NCBI RefSeq assembly: GCF_041146395.1 | Contig: NC_090996.1 | Location: forward strand, 36,542,738-36,606,737 | DNA length: 64,000 nucleotides | Direction: 5' to 3' | From: Eulemur rufifrons | Lineage: Eukaryota > Chordata > Mammalia > Primates > Lemuridae | Part shown: positions 50,059 through 64,000 of the stretch, in pieces | Layout: every line of letters begins with the position of its first letter | How positions within the stretch are numbered: position 1 is the first letter of the stretch | Translations under genes and position numbers: made by a program | Notes under the pieces: generated by a model | Told to the model about the DNA's origin: nothing | The model's input: the letters and a program-made list of their open reading frames with translations, nothing else | Databases searched by the model: none

Positions 50059-50717
50059 TATTTCAAAGATCTAGTGAGTCTGGATATTGTTTTTTCATCT
50101 GTTGCTGAGGCTCAGAGAGCTCAGGGACATGGCCAGGGTCACACAGCTTGTCAGTGTGAATCAGCTGGAGCCGAGCTGTCTGCCAGGTTGTGGCTACTGA
50201 GAACTTCCTCCCAGCAGTCGCCAACATGGGGTTGGAGGAAGGGGTTGGTGTGGCTAGCACAGGTTCGCTGCAGAGTGAGCGTGTCAGGGCAGGAAGTAGA
50301 AAGGAACAGGGTGAGGCTAGGAGGAGCCCGGGCCCCAGTTTGGCTTGGTCTGAGGTCACACACTTGGCCCTGGGCCTCAGCTGCCTCATCTCTGTAAAAG
50401 GGGCGAGGGCTGCTATCAGCAGGCGCCAGCGAGCAGCGGGGATGCAGGAACAGTGAGTGAACGCAGATGTGCTTTTCCAGCCTTGCGTGGGCAGGTGCCA
50501 GATTTGAGCTGAAGACACTCTCCCTCCTCAATCTGAGCACTTCCTCTGCCCTGTGGCACTCCCTGGCCACAGCCAGCTCACCTTGGGCAGGCATCAAAGA
50601 GTTCCAGGAGGCTCCCTGCGGAGGGGAACCAAACCTCTCTACCCGGTAACAGTGAGGTCACCTTGCCCTCTCCCCAAAGACCACACACACCCAGGGTCCG
50701 GATGTTCGAGGCCTCTG

Positions 50718-50723
50718 TTTATT
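50718..50723 (-). terminator. HBM: HBM pseudogene polyadenylation signal AATAAA
   Basis: The complement of TTTATT is intact 35 bases past the relic stop codon, although the coding part is destroyed. Confidence 0.7.
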
Positions 50724-50757
50724 GACAGGCACAGACCAAGGTCTGCAGGTACAGGGC

Positions 50758-51324
50758 TCAGAGGTACTTTTCGTTCAGCACCTCGGCCAGGCCCGGCGGG
50801 AACTTGCCCCATTCCGCGTGCATCGCCGCGGTGAACTCTCCTGCAAGAGGGAGGCCAGCACCGCCTGGAAACCCTGGACTAGCAGCTGCCCGAGAAGCGG
50901 CCAGTGAGACGGCGTCTGCGCCCCCCAACTCCTCCCTGAACCTCACGCCGCTCCCACCCTCGGCTGCTGCTGCTGCGCCCTGGACCCTTGCCCCGGCCCG
51001 GCCCGAAAGGGCCCGGCGCACGGTCCACCGGGTCCGCGCGCAGCATGAGCGCAGCGAGCCGGCCAGCGGGCTCGGAGCAGCGCGCAGACTGCCCGCGTGC
51101 CTCGGGGCCGCACCCACCGCCGCGAGCTGCGCGGCTCGTGCAGACTGGCGCCCAGGTGCGGGAAGCAGGGGGCCTTGGTCCTGGGGTACACTGAGGAGCT
51201 TGCAGGCTGCGTGCGGTTTCACTGGCGCCGCGCCCGGCACCTGTCTCACCTGCCTGAGGTCCCGGAGTCCCGCCCTCGGGGCCCAGGCCCGCGCGACTTG
51301 GGCTCGCTCCTGGGCGCCTGGCAG
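50758..51324 (-). pseudogene. HBM: Mu-globin (alpha-D) pseudogene
   Basis: Relic of the alpha-D-type globin found between zeta and alpha in amniotes. Exon 1 relic 51250-51324: the initiator ATG is CTG (complement of 51322-51324), followed by recognisable GAQERAQVARAW, then a net loss of about 17 bases before a donor GTGAGA. Exon 2 relic about 51020-51198: VYPRTKAPCFPHLGASLHEP is recognisable, but later parts (LRAAPSPLA, then LMLRADPVD) lie in different frames, and no clear donor follows. Exon 3 relic 50758-50885 is 128 rather than 129 bases: LLVQGFQAVLASLLQE is followed by a one-base loss, after which EFTAAMHAEWGKF continues to EVLNEKYL and TGA. Several independent lesions make a sequencing error an unlikely explanation for the loss. 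Confidence 0.88.
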
Positions 51325-51329
51325 GCCGC

Positions 51330-52020
51330 GGCACGACGCGCTCTGGGGGCTGCGCCCGCCACCCCGGCCTCCTCGTAGGGCCTCTCCGGGCGCCCCTCCC
51401 GCCACATCGGCCCGAGCGCGGCGGGAACTCGGGACTCTCGGCCGGTGCGGAGAAACGGAGCCAGCGCGGTCTCCGCTGACCTGGAGGCCACGACCCCGCG
51501 GATCCCTGGGTTCTGGCACCGCCGTGCGTGGGCGCCCTCGCTGCAGACGTCAGCGGGCTCTGTAGTTACTCCCCTCGGATAAAGTCACTGTTCCGCCAGG
51601 AGGGAGCCTACGGAGGGACCCAGGAAGCCCCCTGTTCCCATAGGGGTCGGGACGGGAACAGCCTCAGGGACCTCCGCAGCTGCCGGAGTCGCGGGAGTTG
51701 GGCCACAGACGTTGAGAAAAGTCCCTCGATTCCTGACACGCTCCCAATACACTGATTGAAATGACAATCTTCAGGCGGTTTGGGAAGGTGGGGAGCGGCG
51801 CGAACGCCCTTCTGACCCAAGGACCCGCGGGGACCCTGTGGCCCCTCGCAGGGCTGCGCTGCCCCCTCCGGGTTGCAACTCCGGGGTCCCCAAGGGGAAG
51901 AACCTCCCCAAAGAACCCTCCAAGTGTCTTCCAGGCCGGGGATGACTCCAGGGTCAAACGCGTTCCTGCCAAGCTCGCAGCCCATCCCGCGGTCCCCCCG
52001 ACACCGAGAAGGCAGGACCC
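51330..52020. other. Spacer HBM pseudogene-HBZ
   Basis: Short GC-rich spacer. No TATA in the right orientation is seen upstream of the HBM relic, and there is no gene. Confidence 0.6.
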
Positions 52021-52041
52021 AGACCGCTTCCTCCTCATTCA

Positions 52042-52047
52042 TTTATT
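52042..52047 (-). terminator. HBZ: HBZ polyadenylation signal AATAAA
   Basis: The complement of TTTATT, 83 bases after the zeta stop codon. Confidence 0.88.
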
Positions 52048-52129
52048 GGGGAGTCGGGGGAGGAACAGCGGGAACACTGAGGGGCAGAGGAGGGGTCGCT
52101 GCCTGTGCCGGGGGTCTGGGCGGCGGCGC

Positions 52130-53708
52130 TCAGCGGTACTTCTCCGTCAGGACAGAGGACACGACGGACATGAACTTGTCCCAGGCGGCGTGGGCCTCGG
52201 CCGTGAAGTCGACGGGGAAGCGCGCGGCCACGGTGACCAGCAGGCAGTGGGACAGCAGCTGCGGGGCGCGGAGGGCGGCTCAGCGCGGGACGGGCTTGTT
52301 CCGGGGCCCCGCGCCCGCCCGCCCCTGCGGGACCCGCCACGGCCCCCCCCGCCCCGCGCCCGCCCGCCCCTGCGGGACCCGCCACGCCCCGCCCCGCCCC
52401 GCGCGCCCCTGCGGGACCCGCCACGGCCCCCCCCGCTCCGCCCCGCGCGCCCCTGCGGGACCCGCCACGGCCCCCCCCGCCCCGCCCCGCCCGCCCCTGC
52501 GGGACCCGCCACGGCCCCCCCCGCCCGCGCGCCCACCTTGAAGTTGACCGGGTCCACGCGCAGGACGTAGGCGTGCAGCTCGCTCAGCCTGGCCAGCGCG
52601 CCCGCGATGTTGTCGATGCTCTTGACCGCGTCGCCCACGGCGGCCACCACCTTGGAGCCGTGCGCGCGCAGCTGCGCGGACCCCGCGTGCAGGTCGAAGT
52701 GCGGGAAGTAGGTCTTGGTCTGCGGGTAGCTGAGGAAGAGCCTGGGGCGGGCGGGGCGCGGGCTGGAGGACCCCTGTGCGGCGCAGCCCCCGCTCCCCGG
52801 CGGGACGCCCCCGCGCCCGGCCTGCCGCCCCTCCTGGAGCTGCCCCGACCCCCGGCCGCGCCTCTCCCTGTCCGCACGGAACCCCCTTCCCGGCCCTGGA
52901 CCGGCGGCCCGCTGCGCCTTCTGGCAGGACTGGTGTCCTCCCAGCAGCGCTTACAGAGAGGTCGCTTCAGAAAACCCTCCTGTGACCTCTGCCCGGGGAC
53001 CAGATGCCCCGAGGGTGGCGGTGGCAGCGACGTGCCGCCTGCCAGGCGCTTGGCCTGGGAGCACGTGGGAACCTGGGCCTGGCGCCTGCTCAGGCCTCAG
53101 TGCGTGCGGCCGCCTGTTCTCCCTCCCGCACGCCCCCCCTGCAGACCCTCCCCCTGCAGACCCTCCCCCTGCAGACCCTCCTCCCTGTCCTCTCCACACC
53201 CCCTCCTCACTGACCCCTCCTCCCTGACCCCTCCTCACTGACCCCTCCTCCCTGACCCCTCCATGCTGACCCCTCCTCACTGACCCCTCCTCACTGACCC
53301 CTCCACCCTGACCCCCTCCTCCCTGACCCCTCCTCACTGACCCCTCCTCGCTGACCCCTCCACACTGACCCCCTCCTCACTGACCCTTCCACCCTGACCC
53401 CTCCTCACTGACCCCTCAACCCTGACCCCTCCACGCTGACCCCTCCTCACTGACCCCTCCACCCTGACCCCTCCACACTGACCCCCTCCTCACTGACCTC
53501 TCCACCCTGACCCCTCCTCACTGACCCCTCCATCCTGACTCCCCCACTCACCCACCCCACTCACCCACCCGGCGTCTGACCTGGTCCCTCAGGCCGTCCT
53601 GTCTGGGACTCACCTCTCCAGGGTCTCGGTGCCGATGGTGTCGGCCTGCGTGGAGATTTTGCCCCACATGGACACGATGATGGCCCTCTCAGTCTTGGTC
53701 AGAGACAT
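52130..53708 (-). CDS. HBZ: Zeta-globin (embryonic alpha-like chain)
   Basis: Alpha-type subunit of embryonic haemoglobins, made in primitive red cells. Exons (minus strand): 53614-53708, 52537-52741 and 52130-52258 (95, 205, 129 bases), 142 codons with TGA; introns of 872 and 278 bases, GT-AG. Starts [20 protein letters not shown], ends SVLTEKYR. Distal H58 (LRAHGSKV) and proximal H87 (SELHAYVL) are present. Both introns are packed with tandem repeats, a feature also known for human zeta introns but with different unit sequence here. Upstream TATA, CACCC and GATA motifs are intact. It is the first gene of the cluster, next to the regulatory side at NPRL3. No second zeta copy is seen. Confidence 0.97.
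52259..52536. repeat. HBZ intron 2 minisatellite
   Basis: About five imperfect units of roughly 53-63 bases with the shared phrase CCCCTGCGGGACCCGCCACG followed by a C-run. It fills nearly the whole intron. Confidence 0.9.
53130..53560. repeat. HBZ intron 1 minisatellite, about 14-15 bp units
   Basis: Dozens of copies of CTGACCCCTCCTCA-type units with variants (CTCCACC, CTCCCTG), preceded by three CCCCCTGCAGACCCT units at about 53.14-53.18 kb. Confidence 0.92.
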
Positions 53709-53885
53709 GGTGGTGCGGGTGGGCGCTGGGCTGCAGCTGGACCTGCTCAGGACTGGCCTGGGTGATGCTCAGCCCCCCGGGGTCCCCTTATATACAGGCA
53801 GCCCCACGCCCAGCCAGGCTGTGGCTGTGGGTGGGGAGAGGGGAGGGGGCTGCAGGGGTGGGATTTCTTATCAGATCCAGTGACC
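53709..53885 (-). promoter_or_regulatory. HBZ: HBZ promoter (TATA, CACCC, GATA)
   Basis: On the minus strand TATATAAG (complement of 53787-53794) lies about 80 bases before the ATG. A CACCC-type box (complement of GTGGGTGGGG at about 53827-53836) and a GATA site CTGATAAG (complement of 53867-53874) follow upstream. This is the erythroid KLF-plus-GATA combination expected for zeta. Confidence 0.85.
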
Positions 53886-54388
53886 ATGGGGCAGCCAGGG
53901 GCTGTGGGACTGGGCAGGCTATCGCTCCTTCCTGCCTTGCTGGACCTTAGAGGGGCGTTGGCCACGGTCTGCCCGCAGAGTCCAGAGAGATACGGCACAG
54001 CTGCAGGCCAGAGCTGCGCTGTCCTTACCCATTTCAGAAGCACAAAACTGGGGACACCAGAGAAGCAAGGCCCAAGGCACATCCTCCCGGGGAACGTGCC
54101 TGCACCGTCCTCTGGTTGGCGTAGCCCAGCCACATGTCGTCCCTTCCCTTTGTCTCTGAGGTTCCTGGGTATTTCCTCCGGGGAGGCAAAGGTTCTGCTG
54201 ACCCAGAACTGATGGGAGAGGCGCTGGGTCTGTTTCCTAACCAGCGGAAGGAAGGAGGTAGCAGGTTGATAAGGGAATTCGTGTAATAATATACTATTAG
54301 GGATTGCAATATTGCCATCCATACTGGTCATTGTAACAATGAGGCAAATATTTCTTTCAATTTAATTTAATTTAATTTAACTCTGGTT

Positions 54389-54529
54389 TAAATTTTTTTT
54401 TTTTTTAATGTTTTGAGACGGCAGTCTCACTCTTGCTCAGGCTGGTCTCGAACTCCTGAACTCAAGTGATCTTCCCACCTTGGCCTCCCAGAGTGCTAGG
54501 ATTAAAGGCATGAGCCACTGCACCCAGCC
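54389..54529 (-). mobile_element. Partial Alu, minus orientation
   Basis: GAGACGGCAGTCTCACTCTTG through ATGAGCCACTGCACCCAGCC; one arm with an internal deletion. Confidence 0.8.
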
Positions 54530-54606
54530 TTTAATTTTATTTTAGCATACTTAATACAATAAAATTGACTTTTTTATATACTTTTGCCTAAATTTGACAC
54601 ATGTTG

Positions 54607-54900
54607 GGCTGGGCATGGTGGCTCCCACCTGTAATCCTGGCACTCTGGGAGGCCGAGGGGGAGGATCGCTTGAGCTCAGCAGATCAGACCAGCCTGAGCA
54701 AGAGCGACACCCCATCTCTACTAAAAATAGAAAAATTAGCCGGGCATGGTGACACGCACCTGTAGTCCCAGCTACTTGGGAAGCTGAGGCAGGAGGGTTG
54801 ACTGAGCCCAGGAGTTTGAGGTTGCCATGAGCTACAATGATGCCACTGTACCCAGGGTGACAAAATGAGACTCTGTCTCAAAATAGATAAATAAATAAAT
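54607..54900 (+). mobile_element. Alu, plus orientation
   Basis: GGCTGGGCATGGTGGCTCCCA to an (AAAT)n tail; lacks the strepsirrhine insert. Confidence 0.88.
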
Positions 54901-55039
54901 GTTGGCCACACGTATGGACTGACATGACCACGGCCACGTCAGGACACAGAGCAGCTTCATCACCCCGTCAACTGCCCCACCCTGCACGTTAGCAGCCTCG
55001 CCCCATTCCTACCGCCAACCTCGGATGAATGCTATAAGT

Positions 55040-55657
55040 TTTCAAATTTATAATTTTTAAAAATATAGTATAAATGGAATCATATAGTATTGTAATCTTT
55101 TAAGACTGGCTTCTTTTATTAGCAAACCAGCCTTAGGGTTTATCCAAGTTATTCTGTGTATGAAAAGGAGGCTCCTTTCTGCTCCGTGGTTTGAATGTAC
55201 CGCACTTTGCTCATCCATTTTCCACTCAAGGATATTTTTTTTTTTCCCCAGTGTGGGGCTATTACCAATAAAGCTGCTATGAATATTCAAGGATAGGTCT
55301 TTATGTGAACATAAGCTTTCATTCCTCTAGGGTACCACCATATCAGTAGGATTGCTGGGTCGGGTGTTAAGTGTGTGTTTAATTCTGCAGGAAACTGCCA
55401 AGCTGTTTCTCAAAGTGGCTGCATTACTCCGCTTTCCCATCAGCACTGAGGACGGTCTGAGTTGCCTGCACTTTGCAGGCACTTTACGTTTTAGCCATTC
55501 GGAGCCGTGTGTGGTGACACGTCACCGCGGCTCCAGTGTGCATTTCCCTGGTGGACAGCGATGTGGAGCATCTTCTCATGTGTTCATTTGACGTCCATAT
55601 ATCCTCTTTGGTGAAGTAGCTTTTCAAGTATTATGTCCGTTTTTAAATTATTTCTTT
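55040..55657 (-). mobile_element. L1 3'-end relic, antisense
   Basis: TATAAATGGAATCATATAGT, CAATAAAGCTGCTATGAATA and GTAGGATTGCTGGGTCGGGT are typical antisense L1 phrases in the right order. Confidence 0.75.
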
Positions 55658-55812
55658 TCTTTTTTTTTTTTTTTTGAGACAGAGTCTCGCTAGAGGCTAG
55701 AGTGCCGTGGCGTCAGCCCAGCTCACAGCAACCTCAGACTCCTGTGCTCGGCGATCCTCCTGCCTCAGCCTCCCGAGGAACCGGGACTGCAGGTGCGGGC
55801 CCCACGCCTGCT
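55658..55812 (-). mobile_element. Partial Alu, minus orientation
   Basis: GAGACAGAGTCTCGCTAGAGG through GGTGCGGGCCCCACGCCTGC; truncated at the junction. Confidence 0.82.
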
Positions 55813-55911
55813 TTGCCTCTACTCGGTTAATGCTGCTTTTGGTTGAACAGAAGTTTGTGATTTTAATGCAGTCAGATTAGTGATTTTTTTTGGTCCTGTT
55901 TAAAAATGTTG

Positions 55912-56345
55912 TACTCTTCCATTCGCAATAGTCAAAAGATGAAAACAACCCAAATGTCCAGCAGTGAATGAACAGAAAACAAATTATGATATTTTCATAC
56001 AATGAGAGATTATTCAGCCATAAAAATGAAGTCCTGATACATGCTATCTATTACTTGGATGAAACTTGAAACCTTAGGTGAAAGACTGCAGACACAAAAG
56101 GCTGCATCCCATTTTTATGAAATGGTCAGGACAGGCAAATCCATAAAGACAGAAAGCGGATTAGTGGCTACCAGGGCTGGGGAGAGGGGAGGTGGGGAGA
56201 GACTGCTTAGTGGGGAGGGGACTTCCTTAGTGGGATGATGAAACTCTCCTAGAACTAGATGGAGGTGGTGGTTGTGCAACACTATAAAGGTGCTAAATCC
56301 ACTGAATTGTTCACGTTTTTACATTATGCAAATTTTACCTAAACT
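55912..56345 (+). mobile_element. L1 3'-end relic, sense
   Basis: GAGATTATTCAGCCATAAAA, ACAGGCAAATCCATAAAGAC and GTGGTTGTGCAACACTATAA follow the L1 3' end in order. Confidence 0.75.
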
Positions 56346-56681
<336 letters not shown>

Positions 56682-56849
56682 TAAACTTTTAAGAAGAGTA
56701 AAAAACGTTGTGCCCAAATGCTGAAGTGAAGAGAGTATTCTAGGCCCCATTTCTAAAAGCTTTATTGTGTGGTCTTTTGTGTTCGGTGACAGCCTGGGTT
56801 GATTTTGTGTGGTGTGAGGCGTCTGTCTGCCTGTAGCTGACATTACTGA

Positions 56850-57000
56850 GTGGGTGCTCAGTCCTGTGCACAGCACCAAACACTTTTCGTGTTGTGCACC
56901 TGACCCTCACAACCACTATGGGAGGGAGGGTGTATTTCATCATCGTTATATTTTTTAAGATAAGGAGGTTTTGAAACGTGTCCAAGGTTTCCACGGACGG
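56850..57000 (+). mobile_element. MIR-like fragment
   Basis: CCCTCACAACCACTATGGGA and TTTTTAAGATAAGGAGGTTT resemble the core of a MIR element; diverged. Confidence 0.5.
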
Positions 57001-57594
57001 GGGAGACAGCCCTGACGGTCTGGTGCGGGCTGGGCTGCTGGCTGCAGCTGGGGCAAGGCTCTTCCTGTCCCTGGGCCTTGGTTTTCCCACCTGTGACAGG
57101 AGGAGCTTGGGCCGGTGCAAGGCACTTGGCTGCCGGTGCCCGGGCACAATTCCGAGCTCCCAGGCACATTCTGAGCCTCAGCGGCTGAGGCTGGGATCAG
57201 AGGGTGCCTGGTCACTTCTGAGCAGCTGGACGCTCAGCAGAGGTCTGGAGTCTGCAGACCCTGCCCTGAGGGCGGGCCCTGGGCGCCCCGGGGCAAGCTA
57301 ATGAATCTCAGAGTCCAGGTTTACTCTTTTAGCCTCTATGATGGGGGTCAGACTGGCCCCCACCTCAGTGTTGGGAACCGTCATCTGTGGTCGCCGAGCT
57401 CAGGATATGGTGGCATGAATTGAAGATTATTTTTGTTGCTATCGCGACTGAGTGGTCCCTCCCTGGTGAGGCAGGAGCCCTGCCGCGGAGGAGGTGGAGG
57501 GGGCAAGGCAAGTCCCAGATAGTGTCTGGGAGCCTCGCCCAGCCCTCCAGCAGAGCACACAGGGCGGTGGCCCTCTCGGGCCCAGACCGAGTGG

Positions 57595-58085
57595 CAGGAC
57601 TGATAAGCCCTCGGGGGACTCACACTGGGAGAAAGGGTTGGAACTTTCAGTCTCCAAAAAATCCACTTCCCTTCAAAACAGCAGCTTATGAAACAGAGTT
57701 ATTAAAATTTAAAATGAGGAGAAACCCAGAGGTGTGGGTCTTAGCAGAGAAGAGTCCAGGACGTGCCCTGTAGTGAGTGAATAGAGGTTGGCTCTGGCAC
57801 TTCGTTGCTCAGGAGACAAGGTAAGAGCTTAGAGCTAGGACTCAGTTGGAGACCACCTGCTCTGAATCCTGTTACTGGTGTGGAAACTGAGGTCCAGAGT
57901 GGGGCCTGCTGACTCCCAGGCCAGGGTGTGACAATGAGGTCTCATTTCTACAGTGCTGATAAGGTCAACAAACATGGACACTGAGGTGCTGCCAGTGAGG
58001 GTGACACTGGGACCCAGACCACTGCTCTGTGGGCAGTCCTGTGTCCGGGCCCTGCCAGGGCAGCCCGAGGAGGGACACACCAGGA
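57595..58085. promoter_or_regulatory. Candidate MCS-R4 (HS-10) erythroid element
   Basis: In human a conserved remote element (MCS-R4, HS-10) lies between NPRL3 and HBZ. In this unique, repeat-free stretch 3.9-4.4 kb from HBZ I see two good GATA sites (CTGATAAG at 57600-57607, CTGATAAGG at 57956-57964), an NF-E2/MARE-like TGCTGACTCC at 57907-57916 and a CACACC at about 58076. This combination marks erythroid enhancers. Identity with MCS-R4 is inferred, not shown. Confidence 0.45.
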
Positions 58086-58194
58086 GCTGTATGGGCTGGG
58101 ATATCCCTGCACTTTTCACAGATGCTAGTGCGCCATACTTTTAACTATAGTCAGAAAAATAAACAACTAATACTCTCGCAAAGTTTACTGACAA

Positions 58195-58528
58195 GGCCGG
58201 GCGCGGTGGCTCACGCCTGTAATCCTAGCACTTGGGAGGCTGAGGTGGGAGGATTGCTCGAGGTCAGGAGTTCGAGACCAGCCTGAACAAGAGCGAGACC
58301 TCGTCTCTACTAAAAACAATACAAAGAAATTAGCTGGACAACTAAAAATATATAGAAAAAATTAGCCGGGCATGGTGGCACATGCCTATAGTCCCAGCTA
58401 CTCAGGAGGCTGAGGCAGGAGGATCGCTTGAGCCCAGGAGTTTGAGGTGGCTGTGAGCGAGGCTGACACCACAGCACTCTAGCCCGGGCAACAGAGTGAG
58501 ACTCTGTCTCAAAAAAAAAAAAAAAAAG
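58195..58528 (+). mobile_element. Alu, plus orientation
   Basis: GGCCGGGCGCGGTGGCTCACG to an A-run; a clean copy with CTGGACAACTAAAAATATAT. Confidence 0.93.
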
Positions 58529-59409
58529 AAGCTGGGCCTGAGGGGGTAACTGGGGGAACAGTGGGATCCTCCAAGTCTGAACCTTCCCCTGGCTCAGAGA
58601 TGGCCAGCCTGGAGCCCCAAGTTCCTGGTGGGGCAGCAGCATGGCCAGGGAGTCAGAGGAGAGAGGCCTGAGACATAGTCCTGGTCCATGTGCCTGGTCA
58701 CCTGAGGACTCTCAGTGCCCCTGTTCGGGAGGCCTCCGTGACCACAACTGGCCAGGCTCCCCATCCCCGTCTGCTCCACCCTCCCAGCATCATCTCTGCC
58801 CCTGCACCCGCATTTCCATCCCAGGGACACTGCTGGGAAGTGCGGGAGAACTCACAGACCTTTTGATCATACATAAAATCGAAACATAGAAGTCTGGGAT
58901 AAAGGCTTGCAAAATCTGTAACAGAGGGTAACTATCCCTCACAAACACACGTAAACCATCAAAGGAGGGCAGAGAACCCACAAGGAAAATGTGAAGGCAA
59001 TTCTTAGACACTGGCAGATTATTACATGATACGATTCTCTTTCTCAGAAATAATCAAAAATTGCAGCCTAGAACAAGACATCCTTTTCCTTTTTTGAAAT
59101 TTTGGGACAATTAAAATAAATTCAACGCTAGGCAGCCCCATGCAAGGCAATGCCTCTGACGGTAGCAGCTGAGACATTTCAAATGCATGTGACCCTCAGC
59201 CCGGTAGGGTCAACCCACAAATCTGTCCTGCAAAATACAGTGTCAGCTCAGTGCAAGAGGGCTACTTCCAGCAGTGAAAATGCTTGTCCCTTAGTCAAGT
59301 GGTGAGGTTCCGATGCATTTGGCATGCTTGGGGAAGACTGGGGAAAAGACACGGGAGACCGTTAACTTCAGTCACTTTCTGGGGAAGCCTGGGTAGAGTG
59401 GGTGGGGTG

Positions 59410-60285
59410 ATTTTTTCAAACAATTTTATTGAGATATAATTCACATACCATAAAGTTTATCCATTCAAAGTGTACAATTGAATGGTTTCTTGTACAAAGA
59501 GCTGTGCAACCATTAATTACCACAGTCAACTTTAGAACATTTTCAGCACTTCCTCTTAAAAAGCCCGTATCCATTAGCAGTCACTCCTCACTTCCCCCTA
59601 ACGCTCCTGTCCTAGGCAGCCACTAATCTACTTTCTGTCTCTATGGATTTGCCTATTCTGGAAAGCTTACCTAAATGGAATCGTGTATTATGTATGTTTT
59701 CAAGGTTAATTCATGTACCATTACTTCATTCCTTTTTATGGCTGAATAGTATTCCATTGTATGGATTATACCGTGTTTTATTCACCCATTCATCAGGTGA
59801 TGTTCAGTTGGGATGTTTCCACTTTTGGCTATTAGGAATAATATTACTAAGAACATGTGAGTCTTTGTGTGGACATACGCTTTCATTTCTTTGGCTGTAT
59901 ATCTAAAAGGGAGATTACTGGGTCGTATGTTAACTCTGTTTAACCTTTGAGGAAATGCCAGACTATTTCCTAAGCAGCTCGCACCTTTTCACATCCCCAC
60001 CACCAGTACATAAAGATTTCAATTTCTCCACGTCCTTGCTAACGCTTGTTATTTTATCTTCTTGATTATAGCCATGCCAGTGAGCACAATGTAGCATCCT
60101 GTTGTGGTTTTGATTGACATTTGCCTAACGACTAATAATGTTGAACATCTTTTCATGTGCTTATTGGCCATTTGTTTATGTTCTTTGGAGAAATATCTGG
60201 CCATGTCCTGTGTCCATTTTTCAAAACCATTGCCTAATCCAAGGTCCCGAATATCTACTCCTATGTTTGCTTCTAAGGGGTTTTC
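59410..60285 (-). mobile_element. L1 3'-end relic, antisense, long
   Basis: CAATTTTATTGAGATATAAT, CCATTAGCAGTCACTCCTCA, GGCTGAATAGTATTCCATTG and GATTACTGGGTCGTATGTTA track an antisense L1 3' part for almost 0.9 kb. Confidence 0.8.
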
Positions 60286-60433
60286 TTTTTTGAGACAAGG
60301 TCTCGCTCTGTCACCCAGGCTGGAGCGCAGTGGCGTCATCAGAGCTCCCTGCAGCCTCCAACTCCTGGCCTCAAGCGATCCTCCAGCCCCGGCCTCCCCA
60401 AGTGCCGGGACTACAGGCGCCGACACACCCGGC
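60286..60433 (-). mobile_element. Alu left-monomer (FLAM-like), minus orientation
   Basis: GAGACAAGGTCTCGCTCTGTC through GGCGCCGACACACCCGGCC; single arm next to the L1 relic. Confidence 0.8.
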
Positions 60434-60480
60434 CGCTTCTAAGAGTTTTGCAGTTTTAGTTCTTACATTTATTTCTGTGA

Positions 60481-64000
<3,520 letters not shown>

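Noticed and set aside
51361..51519. Extension of the HBM frame upstream on the minus strand
   Set aside because: The open frame continues only because the region is GC-rich; similarity to mu-globin begins at the position of the lost start codon near 51324.
51570..51590. TATA-like or GATA-like string (GGATAAAG) upstream of the HBM relic
   Set aside because: Wrong orientation for a TATA box of a minus-strand gene and too far from the exon; a weak GATA match with no supporting motifs.

Overview
The window is the alpha-globin locus of a strepsirrhine primate, probably a lemur, with the cluster lying on the minus strand (inverted relative to the usual human display). The primate call rests on about 38 Alu or Alu-monomer copies. 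The strepsirrhine call rests on many of those Alus carrying an extra A-rich segment (an 'AACTAAAAATATATAGAAA'-type insert) in the left-right junction region, which human Alus lack, and on a short L1 3' tail of strepsirrhine type near 27.5 kb. Gene order matches the conserved synteny FAM234A - LUC7L - HBQ1 - HBA1 - HBA2 - HBM - HBZ - NPRL3.

Layout: 0.1-0.85 kb is a CpG island with a probable untranslated first exon of FAM234A on the minus strand. 6.1-31.2 kb is LUC7L (plus strand), with ten coding exons that sum exactly to a 371-residue protein. 31.2-41.0 kb is a gene-free, GC-rich spacer with old L1 relics and a 54-bp tandem array ending next to CTCF-like motifs. 41.1-41.7 kb is theta-globin (HBQ1, intact frame). 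44.0-44.7 and 47.8-48.5 kb are two near-identical adult alpha-globin genes. 50.76-51.32 kb is a decayed mu/alpha-D globin (HBM pseudogene). 52.1-53.7 kb is the embryonic zeta-globin gene (HBZ), with minisatellite-filled introns. 53.9-60.6 kb is the spacer expected to hold the MCS-R4 (HS-10) remote element; a GATA/NF-E2-motif cluster lies at 57.6-58.1 kb. 61.2 kb is coding exon 1 of NPRL3 (plus strand), whose intron 1 fills the rest of the window.

Biology: the globin genes run HBZ to HBQ1 in embryonic-to-adult order on the minus strand. In mammals their main enhancers lie inside and next to NPRL3, beyond the right part of this window. LUC7L, NPRL3 and FAM234A are housekeeping genes with CpG-island promoters. 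I saw no prokaryotic-type or novel gene system. The most informative signals are lineage-specific: HBM decay, divergence of the two alpha promoters, paralogue differences confined to alpha exon 2, CTCF-like motifs around HBQ1 and the MCS-R4 candidate. Repeat boundaries were read by eye and may be off by tens of bases.
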